Below, piece by piece: positions 36,321 through 47,897 of a stretch of DNA of 64,000 bases. Under the pieces are notes generated by a model. It searched no databases, had not been told where the DNA came from, and saw only the letters and a program-made list of their open reading frames with translations. Within the stretch, counting starts at the first letter, position 1. Each line of letters begins with the position of its first letter. This stretch comes from Spinellus fusiger (taxonomy: Eukaryota; Mucoromycota; Mucoromycetes; Mucorales; Phycomycetaceae). The position numbers and the translations under genes are program-made. The stretch spans positions 62,001-126,000 of the forward strand of contig JALLLS010000083.1 in assembly GCA_025094145.1 (NCBI GenBank). The letters are read 5' to 3'.

Positions 36321-36500
36321 TATATGTGCATAGAAAACTTGTGGGATTCACAGTTTCCATTGATAGATATACAGGCTTTATGCTTTAACACAACTTAGTT
36401 TTCAAATCAAGGATTGAATCAATGGCCTATGAAGACCAATTATAAAACAGAGATAGTATAAAAAGAAAAAAGGTCAACTCGTCTTTATTTTCTTTTCTTT

Positions 36501-36793
36501 ATGGAACGTGCTCTAGATATTGTAGCACTGAAGAACTTAATCACTAGTATTGAATAGAAGCCGAGTTGTCTTTATCAGGACATACATCTTCAACAGTCAA
36601 TTGTGAAAGGTTTGCAAGATACATCGAGGAAAGAGCCAGAGTCACCCCAGTATTGCATAACTATTATTCAAATGAAGATACTCCTGCTGTGAAAAACTGG
36701 TATACCAATGGTTTACTCCCATTTCGTAAAATGAAGCCTTTGATTTTTATTAATCAACAGCAATTAGACAAACAACTAGCTAGTAGTAACTAA
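36501..36793 (+). pseudogene. Fanzor/TnpB-like nuclease fragment (A)
   Basis: The frame 36566-36793 contains NCERFARYIEERARVTPVL, then YYSNEDTPAVKNWY and LPFRKMKPLIFINQQQLDKQ. This resembles, from memory, a block upstream of the RuvC-like core in Fanzor-type OrfB proteins of Mucorales. An ATG frame at 36501 (MERALDIVALKNLITS) closes just before it. There is no zinc-ribbon or catalytic core nearby, and stop codons isolate the piece. Assignment is tentative. Confidence 0.4.
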
Positions 36794-37121
36794 TCCACCA
36801 AAACATAAATAAAAAAAGAATCCGGTGTAGTTATCGCCACACTAAACTAAGATACGCATGTCTTTTTTGGAACCATACTACATTTCTACACTATTTTATT
36901 TCCTCAAAAACACATCACCTAATCATAAAAATATTATTTTATTGTCCGTGTATTTACTTTTATATTCCAAAACTCTTTAGGTGTAGTAGTTTCATAAGTA
37001 TTAATATGAAAAAAAGGGAGAATTCTCTAATAAAATATAAAATATCTCGTCCAGTTGTCTCTTAGTTTTCACAGAATAAAATGTGCTGATAAAGCTTCTT
37101 TCTTTTCTTTTTCTTTTCTTT
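36794..37121. other. Intergenic 3' flank of the SCYL1-like gene
   Basis: AT-rich. The CTTTTCTTTTTCTTTTC tract at ~37098-37122 immediately abuts the stop codon of the minus-strand gene. No other feature seen. Confidence 0.4.
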
Positions 37122-39835
37122 TTATATCTTCTTGGCTCCAATGCCTGACTTTTTCTTATCTCGAAGTTCTGCCATTCTTTGTCTTCTTTCTTCTCTCCTT
37201 CGTTCTAGCTCATTCTTACGGTCCAAGGATTGTGGAGAAGCAATAGTGTCTTTCTGAACTGAAGACTGTGGAGAAGCCATGGTGTTCTTCTGAACTGAAG
37301 ATGGTAATGATGAGAAGAAATCCTCTGTCTCTGCTTCTATTGCTAGGCTAGATTTCTTTGAACCCAATTGCATTGAATTTCCAGCACGGTGGAAAGATGC
37401 TGCTGCTGGTTCTAATTCACTGTTGGTTCTACTCATGGATGGTATAGGGAAGAGGGGCTCTGTGTCTGCTGTCTCCATTGGCTCCCAACCACCATCAAAC
37501 TCTTCAGCTATTTCAGGATCTCCCCATCCTCCCAGATCCTCTTTCACTTCTTCCACTTCTTCAATGTTAAATTGTAGTTTAGGGGTTGGCATAGAGGCAG
37601 GTGATTGTAGTGGTGCTCTTTGTATAGCAGAGTTAGAAATACTGGGGGAAGCAGCAGGCGCCTCTATTTCACCACTGGGAGAGCTAAATCGAGCACCAAT
37701 AGAAGACACAGCCCATCCAGCAAGACCTTTGGTGGCTCCTCCCAATACACCTGTCATTGTCATTGTCATTGCTGTGGCTGCTGCTGTTGTTGTTGTTGTT
37801 GTTGGATTAGCTTCACCTGGAATACTAGGGGAGACAACAATGGCTGTATCAGGCATAGCATTAGCAAAGTCATGTAATCGAGTAATAAAGCCCTGTATTG
37901 TCTTGAATGCCTGGACTCGTACTGGTTTCTCCTTATCCACTAGTAGCAAGGACACACAGGGAACAATACGAGCTGAACAGTCTTGGGCATCATAATATTC
38001 AGCAGTGGCTGTGAGTGCCATCAAGGCAGCTACTCGTGCATGGTGGAATCCATCACGAAGACTGCGAGTAAATGCAGGAGCAAGTACTTTTTTCCTTGTT
38101 GACGGCTCAAGGTATTTGGCAATCTTACCCAGACAAATAGTGGTGTTTGTACGAATACCAGGTTCTGTATCCATCTGTAACTTGGCCATGTACTTGAGTA
38201 GCTCATAGTTAATGATCTTATCTGTAAGCTTAGGCACCAGTAACAAGACAGCCTTGACGGTCTGCTCACGAATAAAAGGTACAGTATCTGTAAATCCAGT
38301 GGCAACGTGTGGAAAGATCAAAGTGGACACTGTCTTGTTAGTGAGATGGTCCACAAATGCTGGCATATTATCCAGTAAACTGACACGAATAGCACGATCA
38401 GGAGAAGTGAACATTCTTGTGATGGGGCCTACAATAATATCCTGATACTCCTTGCCCTGGAGAAGATCACCAATCTTCAGAATAGCACTTAGGGCCTTGG
38501 CACCACCTACATTCAATATTATTATTTCCCTTCTGGTTATATATAAATATAGATGCTTCCTTATTAGTTTCATCCGACGCACCAGAACCAAACTCAAATG
38601 CTTTCAATAGCTCAGGCAATATTTTGTACTTTGAAAAGTTACTTGGGAAAGTATCAATCTGAGAATCCAATTGACTATAGAAAGTGAGTGAGTAAATAAC
38701 AAAACATTTTTACACTTGTTACCGGAAGAATCCTTCTTTTTCACTCTGGTCCTTGATACTGATGTTCTCTAAAAACAGATTCGTCTTTACAAAATCATGG
38801 GACAAGAATCCACCGTGGTGTAATCCTGCTTCCAAGAATAGGGTGGCATCTGATCTTGTAGCTACAGGTTTCAATAAGGCCCTGTAGGCATCTACCATAG
38901 TAGCAGGAATATTGCCATCCCTTGTCAGTTGTTCAAGGGTGGTGAAAGAAGAGTTGTACACTTCATAGATTAAACAGCCTAAATGATAAGAGTCCACAGT
39001 AGAAGTAGGAAGGCTAAAGAGGGATCAGTTCCACCGTGCATTATTTTACTCCACCTACTCCTTGATAGAGGTCCATCCCGACTTTCTGATTTCTGGTGTG
39101 GCATATCTCTTTGCATCTGGTAATAATCCTCCGAATGTCTAAAGGTCAACACTGAGGGATTTTTCTGTTTCTCTTTACCAGACTCATGGGACTCTCATCT
39201 TTCATAGAGCATAACAGTTCAAATCCACCCAATTTCCATTCTCCTGCTTTGTTAATGAACAGAGAAGAGGTTCTGACACTGCCATGGACCATAGAGCAGT
39301 CTGAATTGATGAATTTGATAGCATTCTAGACATTATCAGTAACATTATTGTGTCAACGACTTACTGCCACTTTATAAAGACCCCACAGAATAAGATGGGT
39401 GTCAGGCTTTTGGTCAATTTGGCTGGAGAGAGGCTCTACTGGATCTGTAACAAACATAATGACTTGTTCATTCTATGATGTGTTCTTAGTTCCTCTTCTT
39501 CTGTAAGCAAAACCTACTTCAATGCCGTCCAAGTACCGTAGCATGTCAGGATGACGCATGGTACGCATCCGCTTGAAGCCATTCTTAGCAAGTGGTATTC
39601 TGTCTTTATTTTTTGTGCAGTCAAATACAAAGATGGAGACTTGAGATCCGTCCTCCTATGGATGAGAAACATTGCTTATAACTGCGATGAGTACCTTTTT
39701 GGTGCCTTGATGTAAAGCCCACACTGAAAGACCTTCAAATGACTCGACTTTGTCTCCAAGTGTATAGGGAAAAGCCGAGGAGTCTTTGCCTAGAAAAGAC
39801 AGGCCACTTTTTACAAACCCTGAAAGAAATGCCAT
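37122..39835 (-). CDS. SCYL1: SCY1-like pseudokinase (SCYL1 family)
   Basis: Catalytically dead kinase plus HEAT repeats; SCYL1 homologues act in Golgi-ER (COPI) traffic and in tRNA export. ATG 39835 starts MAFLSGFVKSGLSFLG. The kinase-like domain keeps FKRMRTMRHPDMLRYLDGIE but lacks a functional catalytic loop (SMVHGSVRTSSLF where HRD is expected) and has GEWKLGGFEL in place of DFG. Then come DSYHLGCLIYEVYN, FVKTNLFLENISIKDQSEKE, and a HEAT region with LPELLKAFEFG, VGPITRMFTSPDRAIRVSLL, FPHVATGFTDTVPFIREQTV and NTTICLGKIAKYLEPSTR. The tail has a Thr/Ala/Met low-complexity patch, tryptophan-acidic motifs (GGWGDPEIAEEFDGGWEP), a charged coiled coil and a C-terminal KKI. The intron after FGSG uses donor GTGCGT. 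Confidence 0.93.
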
Positions 39836-39947
39836 GACCAAAGACGCTTTGGGTGTGTTACTTGGCGGCAAGTGGATTGAGGCATTGAGATTGCGTGACG
39901 GTTAGACAAAGAGTGATGACTATGCGCTTCACTATTTTACATCTTCC
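39836..39947. promoter_or_regulatory. 112-bp bidirectional promoter region
   Basis: The start codons of the SCYL1-like gene (39835, minus) and the NEDD8-E1 subunit gene (39948, plus) face away from each other across only 112 bases, so they must share promoter sequence. No clear TATA box; a TTGGCGGCAAGTGG segment is the most GC-rich part. Confidence 0.7.
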
Positions 39948-42169
39948 ATGGTTTTCACATCCCCCATTGTTGACTTGAAGACACAGCGATATGACCGACA
40001 GCTACGGTAATGATAGAGATACAACTGATAAGCTGATAATTGTATAGTCTGTGGGCAACAACAGGTCAGACTGCACTTGAACAGGCCAGTCTCTGCCTGT
40101 TGCACGCGACATCCACTGGGTGTGAAGTATTGAAGAACTTAGTTTTGTCAGGTAATGTCTATAAAGACAAAAAGACTTGAAAGGATAGACACTGACACTG
40201 ACACTGTTACCGATACTGTTAATAGGCATTGGTCATGTCACTGTGGTCGATGGCCAAGCAGTAAGAGAACAGGACATGCAGACCAATTTCTTCCTTGAGC
40301 CCGCTAGTATTGGAAAACCAAAGGCCAAAGCAGTGATTGAACTTTTACAAGAATTAAATGAAGATGTTACAATGACATCTGTTATTAAGGTAGTGCTGGT
40401 ATCTTGGCCATGGCTCATGCATTCTTAATAGACACCAACGGAACTTATTCACCATGAACCAACCTTTTTTGAGTCTTTCAATATCATCATTGCCGCTAAT
40501 ATAGGAGAAAAAGATGGAGAGACCTTGGCACTTTTATGTGAAAGACTACAAAAGACACTGATTCTTGTCAAATCTAAAGGACTTGTTGGCGTATTTCGAG
40601 TACAGTCTCCAGAACATGCAGGTAGTGTCCTCACTCTATCTATCAATATAAAGAGGGGGGAGGGGAGGGTGGTAGCTTACTCTAGATGAACTAATGTCTA
40701 TGCTAGTAGTGATTGAAACACATCCCGAAAATCCAGTGGATCTTCGTCTTGGTAGTCCCTTCTCGCAGTTAACAGCCTTTGCCAATAGTTTTGATTTGAG
40801 TCGACTGGATCAGAGTGATCATGGACATGTCCCGTTTGTCATTCTTATTCTCCAAGCAGTAGCATCATGGAAGAAGGAGGTTAGTGTCACATACCATCCC
40901 AGTCTAGTACTAAACAAAAGAAATCTATGGTAATAGCACAATAATGAGGAGCCTAAGAGTTATAGTCAGCGCAATGAAATCAAAGACCTCATACGTAAGA
41001 GTATGCGTACTGTGGATGAAGAGAATTTTGAAGAAGCCATTAGTAATATATGGAGACTTGCTTCTTCCTCCAGTAATGTAAGTGCATGAACTACACTAAT
41101 CATAATGACAATGCTCATGGTATTGGTATCTGGCTCTAGATTCCTTCTGATATTCTCAATATATTTGAGGATCCTGCATGTATTAATATCACTCGAGGAT
41201 CTCAGCCCTTTTGGATCATTGCAAAAGCTATAAGAAACTTTGTTGAAAAAGAGGGAGAAGGACAACTACCCTTGCCGGGTAAGCTGCCTGATATGAAATC
41301 CGATACTGCTAACTATGTGGCTCTTCAAAAGGTGTAAGTTAAACAGTAGTGAAGAGATCATTCTATTATTAACCTACTGCTTAAGATATCAACAAAAGGC
41401 ACAGAAGGATTTAGCAGTAGTGAAGCATCATGTCCAAGCAATACTGAGCCAAATAGAAAGTCCATTGGATAGTATACCCACAGAGATGATAGAAAGCTTT
41501 TGTAAGAATGCCTCTCATGCCAAAGTCATCCGATACAGGTCCATAGAAGAAGAAAGAATAACAGCCCCACTGTCAGATAAGATTGGTAAGGGAGGGAGTG
41601 TCATATCATTAAAAAAGGCTAATATAAGTATATACACAAGTATCATGGTTGGAGAATGAGGACAATATGAGCTATTATTTAGTATACCGTGCAGCAGATG
41701 TCTTTCATACAAAATATGGCAGATGGCCTGGTAAGTGTGGATCCGTTATCTACTTCTTGTATTAAATTAAATCTTGATGGCATTTACCTTTATTATTATT
41801 ATTATTGTAGGCTGCCAAAGTGGAGATAGTAAAGAAGATGTCACTCTGTTAAAGGATGCGGTTGAGAGTGTAATGGGCACTATGCAACTTCCAGAGAATA
41901 AGTTTAATGATCTTTTGCAGTCAAGTGCGGTAGAAAAAGCAATGATAAACTAGTAAGTAAAGATTATAACAGTAATAATAGAGACCTTGTATTAACGCAA
42001 CGACACTAGTGTTCGATTTGCTGATCGTGAGACTGCAAATCTAGCTGCTCTCATAGGAGGTCTTGTTTCTCAAGAGGCCATTAAACTCATCACCCATCAA
42101 TATATCCCAATCAACAACACATGTGTATTTAACGGCATTACATCTACAAGCTCAGTATTTGAGCTATAA
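39948..42169 (+). CDS. ULA1: NEDD8-activating enzyme E1 regulatory subunit (APPBP1/NAE1/ULA1)
   Basis: Partner of UBA3 in the heterodimeric E1 that activates NEDD8 for cullin modification. ATG 39948 begins [20 protein letters not shown], the family's YDRQLR-LW opening, followed by [58 protein letters not shown], and later [79 protein letters not shown] and a terminal SSVFEL. Short GT-AG introns; all joins I checked keep frame, and no lesion was found. Like other APPBP1 proteins it lacks the catalytic cysteine domain, which UBA3 supplies. It ends about 300 bases from the convergent hexokinase gene. Confidence 0.95.
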
Positions 42170-42474
42170 GTTCTGGTGTCTGTACAAAATAGTGTTTGTA
42201 ATAAGCTAGTATAAACATTTGCCACACAAAAAAAAAGAAAAGAAAAATGGTAGCTTCTTGGTGATTGCTGTAAGGTGTTCACTTGTAATTCTCTTTAGAT
42301 CTATCATCTATCATACATATATTTGATATGAGTATGTATGATAACAATACATTTCACTATAGGAAAAGCGAGAATAACATAAAGTCAATGCTTTCTTTTT
42401 CTTCTTCTTTCCTTTTAATATAAGTACAGATATGGGAATAGTTTAACAATCTCTTAATGGAACATATCTCCAGC

Positions 42475-44064
42475 TTATTTCTTCGCTGCCTTTGCCATCT
42501 TTTCAGCAACACATGCAGTGAGAGCAGCACCCACACCACTACCATCCTTGGTCAGACTTAAAGTAACTGCCTTTTGGATGTCGGGGTGTTCGGGCAATAG
42601 TTCACTGAGAGCAACGTACATTCTTGATCTGAAAGAAGGATAAAACTCAAACAGAGATCCATCGATACCAATCTCGACACCTTCCTCAGGAATACCACAG
42701 TGCTTTACGATGGCTGCAACAGCGGTGGCAGCTAATCTTGCAGCACGAGTTCCCACCAGTTCACACACTCTCTTGATGATTTTGCATTCAACAATGGATA
42801 GATTGGTCAAGCTAAGATTGCTGTCCAACACTTCCTTTGTATGAATAAGATCGTCGGTGTCATCAGCCTCAATGTTGGACATAAAGGAAGTCTCGAATGA
42901 CCAGTTGGTTGATAATTCTTTGGACCAGGCATTAGGGTTGAATTCACCCTTGAATCGGAAAAGCAGCTCACGATCAATCATGTCCGTCAACACAATACGG
43001 ACGATCTCTCCCAAGTACATTCCTGAAATTGTTTTTTCGAATATCTGGCTGTGGGGATTGATGGATTCTCTATCGAGTCTATTGTCATAACGGGTCAGAG
43101 GGAGGATCATACGCTCATTATCAAAAGCACCAAACTCCATGTTGATTGTCATTTCATTGGATTCTGTGGGTCCTCCCTTCCACTTGCCAATCTTGGACAC
43201 TTGTTCAATATAAGCACCGTTAGACCCTGTTCCCAAAATTAAGCCAGCCAATGTGCGGGGTTTGTTGTAGGCATTTGAAAGAAGAGTGCCTACAGTATCA
43301 TTGACAAGAGCAGATATTTTGACAGGAATATGTTTTCTTAACAAGGCATCTTGAAGAAGTATGACAGGATCCTTTCCAATAGCTCCTGTGCATGCATATC
43401 CTTTGGTCCATGTAGATAAAAGACCACGATTAATCTAACTCTATGTGAGTAAATATATCACCATGGAGTTTATCCAGCATTTACCGATGTCTGAAAAACA
43501 GGGAATGAGAAAGTATAACCCAACGAAATCTGGGTCTCTTTTTCATCCAATCCTTGCTCAGTAAGGAAGGTATCGATGAACTCGGCAATAAAGTCTGTGG
43601 ATCCATAGTAAGATTTATTTTCCAATCTTCCCTCAACTTACCACACAAATCACGTATAGGGCCAGTCTGGAGAGCAGTGGTTATCTTGGCCTTGCTGGAT
43701 AGAATCTTGTATTTACCCTCTCCTTCAAGTGTCACCAATACAACACGAAGATTGGTTCCACCCAGATCCAAGGCGAGAAACTGGCCAGTTTCATGACCTA
43801 GAGCACGTGTTGGGGAAGTCCTTTAAAAACAGTCTCTCTTTTACCTGACAAATGACCTTCTACAAAGGAAGGAATCATAGCCAAGGTATGACCTTCTTGG
43901 TCAAGACCCTTTTGCATTTCACCCATAAAGTGGTCCTGGATTTTCAGGAGTTGCTCGGTGGAAAGTGTGAATTCTTTAGCGACCTCCTGCAAAAAAGCTT
44001 CTTGGGCATCGGAACCACCAATCTCCACAACAGGAACGGCTTCTTTAAACGAGTGAGCGTGCAT
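42475..44064 (-). CDS. HXK: Hexokinase
   Basis: Cytosolic ATP:hexose 6-phosphotransferase, entry step of glycolysis. Four exons, about 480 residues, from ATG 44064 (MHAHSFKEAVPVVE). Signatures: EETGQ-type region then LALDLGGTNLRVVLV (phosphate-binding 1), LGYTFSFPVFQTS, LSTWTKGYACTGAIGKDP (substrate loop), ALVNDTVGTLL (catalytic Asp), LILGTGSNGAYIE, NMEFGAFDN, KTISGMYLGEIVR, and GIDGSLFEFYPSF followed by DGSGVGAAL (adenosine site). The first intron (47 bases, phase 1) joins GHLSG to HETGQF. A Tc1 element sits 126 bases upstream of the start codon. Confidence 0.96.
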
Positions 44065-44189
44065 TTTTTATTTGTTTATGAACAAAGTAAGTTTTAGTAA
44101 AAGAAAAATCAAGAATTGCAAGTGATCTCTTTTATACTGCTGTGTTGCAGTTTGACCAATTACATCAATAATTCTCCACCCGTGACGTA

Positions 44190-45552
44190 CAGTGGGGTAG
44201 CAAAAAAATTGGCATTTTTTTAGAGATCCGATATATTTCATATCTTACATAAGAGACACTTGTAGCAGTTTTCTTCCTTTCTTCTTAATAAAAGTATATC
44301 CATATTTAATTTAAAATGCAACTAACAGACGATCAGAAATTTACCATTGTTAATTTTAGACAAGCAACTATAAAAGTAAAGGAAATAGTTGAAAGAACTG
44401 AAGTAAAGCTGCGAACAATTTACAATGTTCTAAATCAACAAAAGACAAGAGGAACTACCAAACGCCAAGAAGGTTCAGGAAGACCCAAAATATTCAATGA
44501 AAGAGGAATAAGACACCTTCTGAACGTTATTGGCAAGAACAGACGATTGAATTTAAGTGAGATAACTACATCAATGCCTGAAAAATGCAGCAATTGCATT
44601 GTTAGACGTGTACTGTATAAAGGGGGTATATTTAGCCGAGTGGCAAGAAATAAATCTTTTTTGAATGAAACACATCAAGAAATAAATCTTTTTTGAATGA
44701 AACACATCAAGAAAGAAGACTCAGATTTGCCAAAGAACATTTCCACTGGACTGTTGATATGTGGAAAAAAGTTATATGGACTGACGAAAGTAGTTTCGAA
44801 ATTGGCAAAAACAGTCGAGTGGTTCACGTTTGGCGTAAGGATGGAGAAGCCTATAAAAAAGATTGTCTTGATCCCACATTCAAGAGTGGAAGATCCTCAG
44901 TTATGGTCTGGGGAGCCATTCGTCACGGTGAGAAGTCAGAACTAGTGATGCTTGAGAAGGATGAACGAAAGGCTGTTGATTTTGTCAAGAAAGTCTATGA
45001 AGAGTCATTGCTACGTTTCTGGGGTCTAGAGTGCCACCTAATATTGATGGAAGATGGAACAACCACTCACAAAAGTATTGTAGCAAGTGATTGGAAAAGA
45101 TAGATAGAAATTGATAGTGTGGAGTGGCCTGCTCAATCACCCGATCTGAACCCCATTGAAAACCTTTGGATGCAAATGAAAGACAGGGTCCAAGAGAGAT
45201 GCAACGGTACTGTCAAGACAGACAAGTTCAAAACTATTATACAAGAAGCCTGGGATTCCTTTGAGCCAAAAACATGGAATTCTTTGGTTGAGACAATGCC
45301 AGCACGAATGCAAGAAGTCATCAAGAACAAGGGTGGGAGTACCCATTATTAAAGCTATATTTTTAATATTTTTTTATAAGTAAATGTAAAAATAAATTAC
45401 ATATACATATTCTATAGCCTTTCTTTAACATAATATGAGCTTTATTACAGTAGAAAATACGTTTTACTTCTCTTGATACAGGAAAAACACTGTATTGATG
45501 ATATGAAATCAATCGGATTTTTTCAAATTGCCAATTTTTTGCTACCCCACTG
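44190..45552 (+). mobile_element. Full-length Tc1/mariner element with TA target duplication
   Basis: Starts CAGTGGGGTAGCAAAAAAAT (44190) and ends with the matching reverse complement ...TTTTTTGCTACCCCACTG (45552), flanked by TA at 44188-44189 and 45553-45554. Inverted repeats of ~25 bases continue into TTGGCA. One transposase lies inside. A truncated relative is at 12981-13672. It is inserted immediately upstream of the hexokinase gene. Confidence 0.95.
44316..45352 (+). pseudogene. Tc1 transposase broken by a 32-bp duplication and a stop
   Basis: ATG 44316 opens with an HTH domain (QLTDDQKFTIVNFRQAT, RTEVKLRTIYNVLNQ). The catalytic region has IWTDESSFEIG (D), ILMEDGTTTHKS (D) and SPDLNPIENLWMQMKD (E), ending KGGSTHY. 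A perfect 32-bp tandem duplication (44648-44679 repeated at 44680-44711) shifts the frame, and a TAG at 45101-45103 follows SDWKR. The DDE residues themselves are intact. Confidence 0.95.
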
Positions 45553-45689
45553 TACACTTTGCTATTATATACCTTTCCCTTCTGAAACATTTCTTTACTT
45601 TTAGATAGTTTTAGCAAACCCTTTTATTTCCACTTCTTCCACAGCCATCCATGCGAATAGGTGCCGTATCTCCACCTATTCTACACAAT

Positions 45690-46210
45690 GATTAAAATCA
45701 AAGGTTTGCAGATATCCAAATTATTATTTCCTTTTGTGGATACCTCAATATCAAATTATATTATCAATAGAATAGTGTTGATGAATAGCATTGTTTATTG
45801 TAATAGTATAGATAATACTATAGTATGATTATAGCTACTGCCCAAGTGAATTCCCTCATAGCAATAGAGTCTATACCCTAAAAGCTTTGTGCTTTATCCT
45901 TGGGAGATAGATAACTATGCTCAGGAGTATACCCTAGAGACACTAGATAGTATAGAAGACCACCTAAGACTGACTTGAAAGGAGTCTTTACTTGCCTAAT
46001 AACAATACAATGAGCTCAGGCCCAGATGAAAACATTGCTTACCTTTTTATCACTAGAATAGCCTTTGGTAGTGTCTATCACTTCCTTCTATTGTTTCTCT
46101 TTGTTAATAATGGCACATTACCTTGCTCAGTTATGCTCATCTTGACGAGTACTTAGATGTTAAGTTGTATGGACAGTATAGGAAATAGCAAAAGGAAGGG
46201 ATTATCAAAA
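45690..46210 (+). repeat. Dispersed repeat R2, copy b
   Basis: Same sequence and orientation as 35281-35830. In both places it ends near an AT-rich tract. It follows the Tc1 by ~140 bases, whereas copy a precedes a Tc1-like MITE. Confidence 0.85.
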
Positions 46211-47535
46211 CAAATAATAATCTCTCTCTCTATTCTGATAGTGTATACACTAGTTTCCACTCATAAAACTCACAAGTCAAACAATTCACACTCTATTTGC
46301 CTTGGAACTAAAGGACATTATTAGAAACAATACTTAGTTCTCATTAAGTACTATTGTTAATACCAGTTACAATAAGATAGTTACTGAAGTGATTATGAAT
46401 ATTGAGTCAATAAATGTCTATACATTTGTTAATATAAGTGACATTGGTTCTATTTTATGGAAAATGACCACTAAAGTTAATTCCGTGTGAGTCCTATAAT
46501 AAATATTTTCTTAAATATTGTTATGTTGCAAATACTATGGGCCTAAAGATAACACATTATGTTAAGAGAAGAACATCAGTGACTGAGTTGTAATTTTGGG
46601 GTGATTCTTCTATTTCTTGTCTTTACAGCCAACTCTATACTTTTTAATTGCAAAGTCAGTAGCTATTGCCTAAACAGGCAAGTAGAGTTTGAAATTGATC
46701 ATTTAGACAGGGGAAAAGCATTCTCAAACATATTAGCCAATCATAATAATGGTGTGATTTTATTCTCAGGATATTTCATTATATATCCCAAAAATCTTTG
46801 GGTGTGTATTGAGGCTGTGAGAAGAGGAAACAGTCGCTGCGGACTATGTAATAATGCAAATCATTGAAAATATCTATTTTGTGTATTTCTCCATTGTATA
46901 AAACCTTTTAGAAGTGGTTTATATATGTTCAAACTCTTTATTCTAATAATCCTATAAATAAATGAAACTGTACTATGAATAATTGCTAATAATATTGATT
47001 TTACTATTGTAGCTGTACAATGCATGCTTTACTGCAATATCTTTTACTGTATTGTCGTGCTCTGACTGTGACACTTCATTGATGGACGCACTGAGTTTCG
47101 GTCTATGGAATAGGTTGTGTCATTTTAGGTAAGTGTCTTCATGACAAAAGCGGGTATCTCACTTTCTATAGGCTATCAATTATCTCACACTATCTGTCTA
47201 TCATGTATCTATTGTGTGTTACAGAAATAGTTCTTATTCACACTCAATCAATAGGGATAAATTGTAGTGATTTTATACTAGACATTATAATATCTTTTGC
47301 ATGAAAAAATTCAATAAAACACACTTAATTATTACTTTTTAGATAGTTAGCCTGTAGCATGGGGTTTCCATCAGTTAGTCAACCGAATCTCCAGTGATCA
47401 CTGGGGAAGGAGAAGGATGGGGATGAACCAGAAGGCTTGGACTTTTTCTTGGTTCTAGGTGTATCTTTATGTTCTCTTTTGTTCTATCTACAAAAGCACT
47501 ATGAGAGGGTACTATTTTCCCTTGGAGACATTAGA
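46211..47535. other. Intergenic, no supported gene
   Basis: Contains an 88-codon frame (46601-46867) with Cys-rich end SRCGLCNNANH but no recognised family. The last ~150 bases probably continue the decayed Fanzor-like sequence to its right. Confidence 0.35.
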
Positions 47536-47897
47536 CTATGTCCAAAGCCTCAATGTCTTGTCTTTCATACAATTTTGGTTTGAACACCTATTTGAAGAGA
47601 GAGAAAGATGAGTATCTTTTTTGATATAAAATTAAGAAGAAATGACCTGAAAAGACCATGACATTTAACTTGAAGTATTTTTGTTCGTTGATAGGGCCTG
47701 AGGTTCTTGACATGTTTAACTGTTTCCAAAGGTGAGTACTTGCACTTAGGACATAGGCTTGATATTTTGAATTCATTGATAAGATAGAGTTTGAATCCTT
47801 CTTTCTTCAACATCCTCCACATGCCCTTTCCCTTTATTGTCATTCATCTGGTAGTATTAGCACCTGAATAACTTGCTACAGGCTCTTTATCAGCCTC
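47536..47897 (-). pseudogene. Fanzor/TnpB-like nuclease remnant (B): zinc ribbon with broken RuvC-III
   Basis: Minus-strand reading: VASYSGANTTR, stop, then GKGMWRMLKKEGFKLYLINE, FKISSLCPKC, about 25 residues, CHGLFR, a 59-base GT-AG intron (47588-47646), and CSNQNCMKDKTLRLW, then a stop at 47536. The order (GNxSAP-like, RMLKKxGF, LINEFKTSxLCPxC, CHGLLRCxNxxC, RLWNRD) is that of the Fanzor/OrfB zinc ribbon of Mucoromycota. The stop falls exactly where NRD, with the third RuvC Asp, should follow RLW. The upstream TGA also breaks the frame. Confidence 0.6.

Noticed and set aside
37423..38208. Plus-strand ORFs opposite the SCYL1-like gene
   Set aside because: Antisense shadows of the HEAT and tail region.
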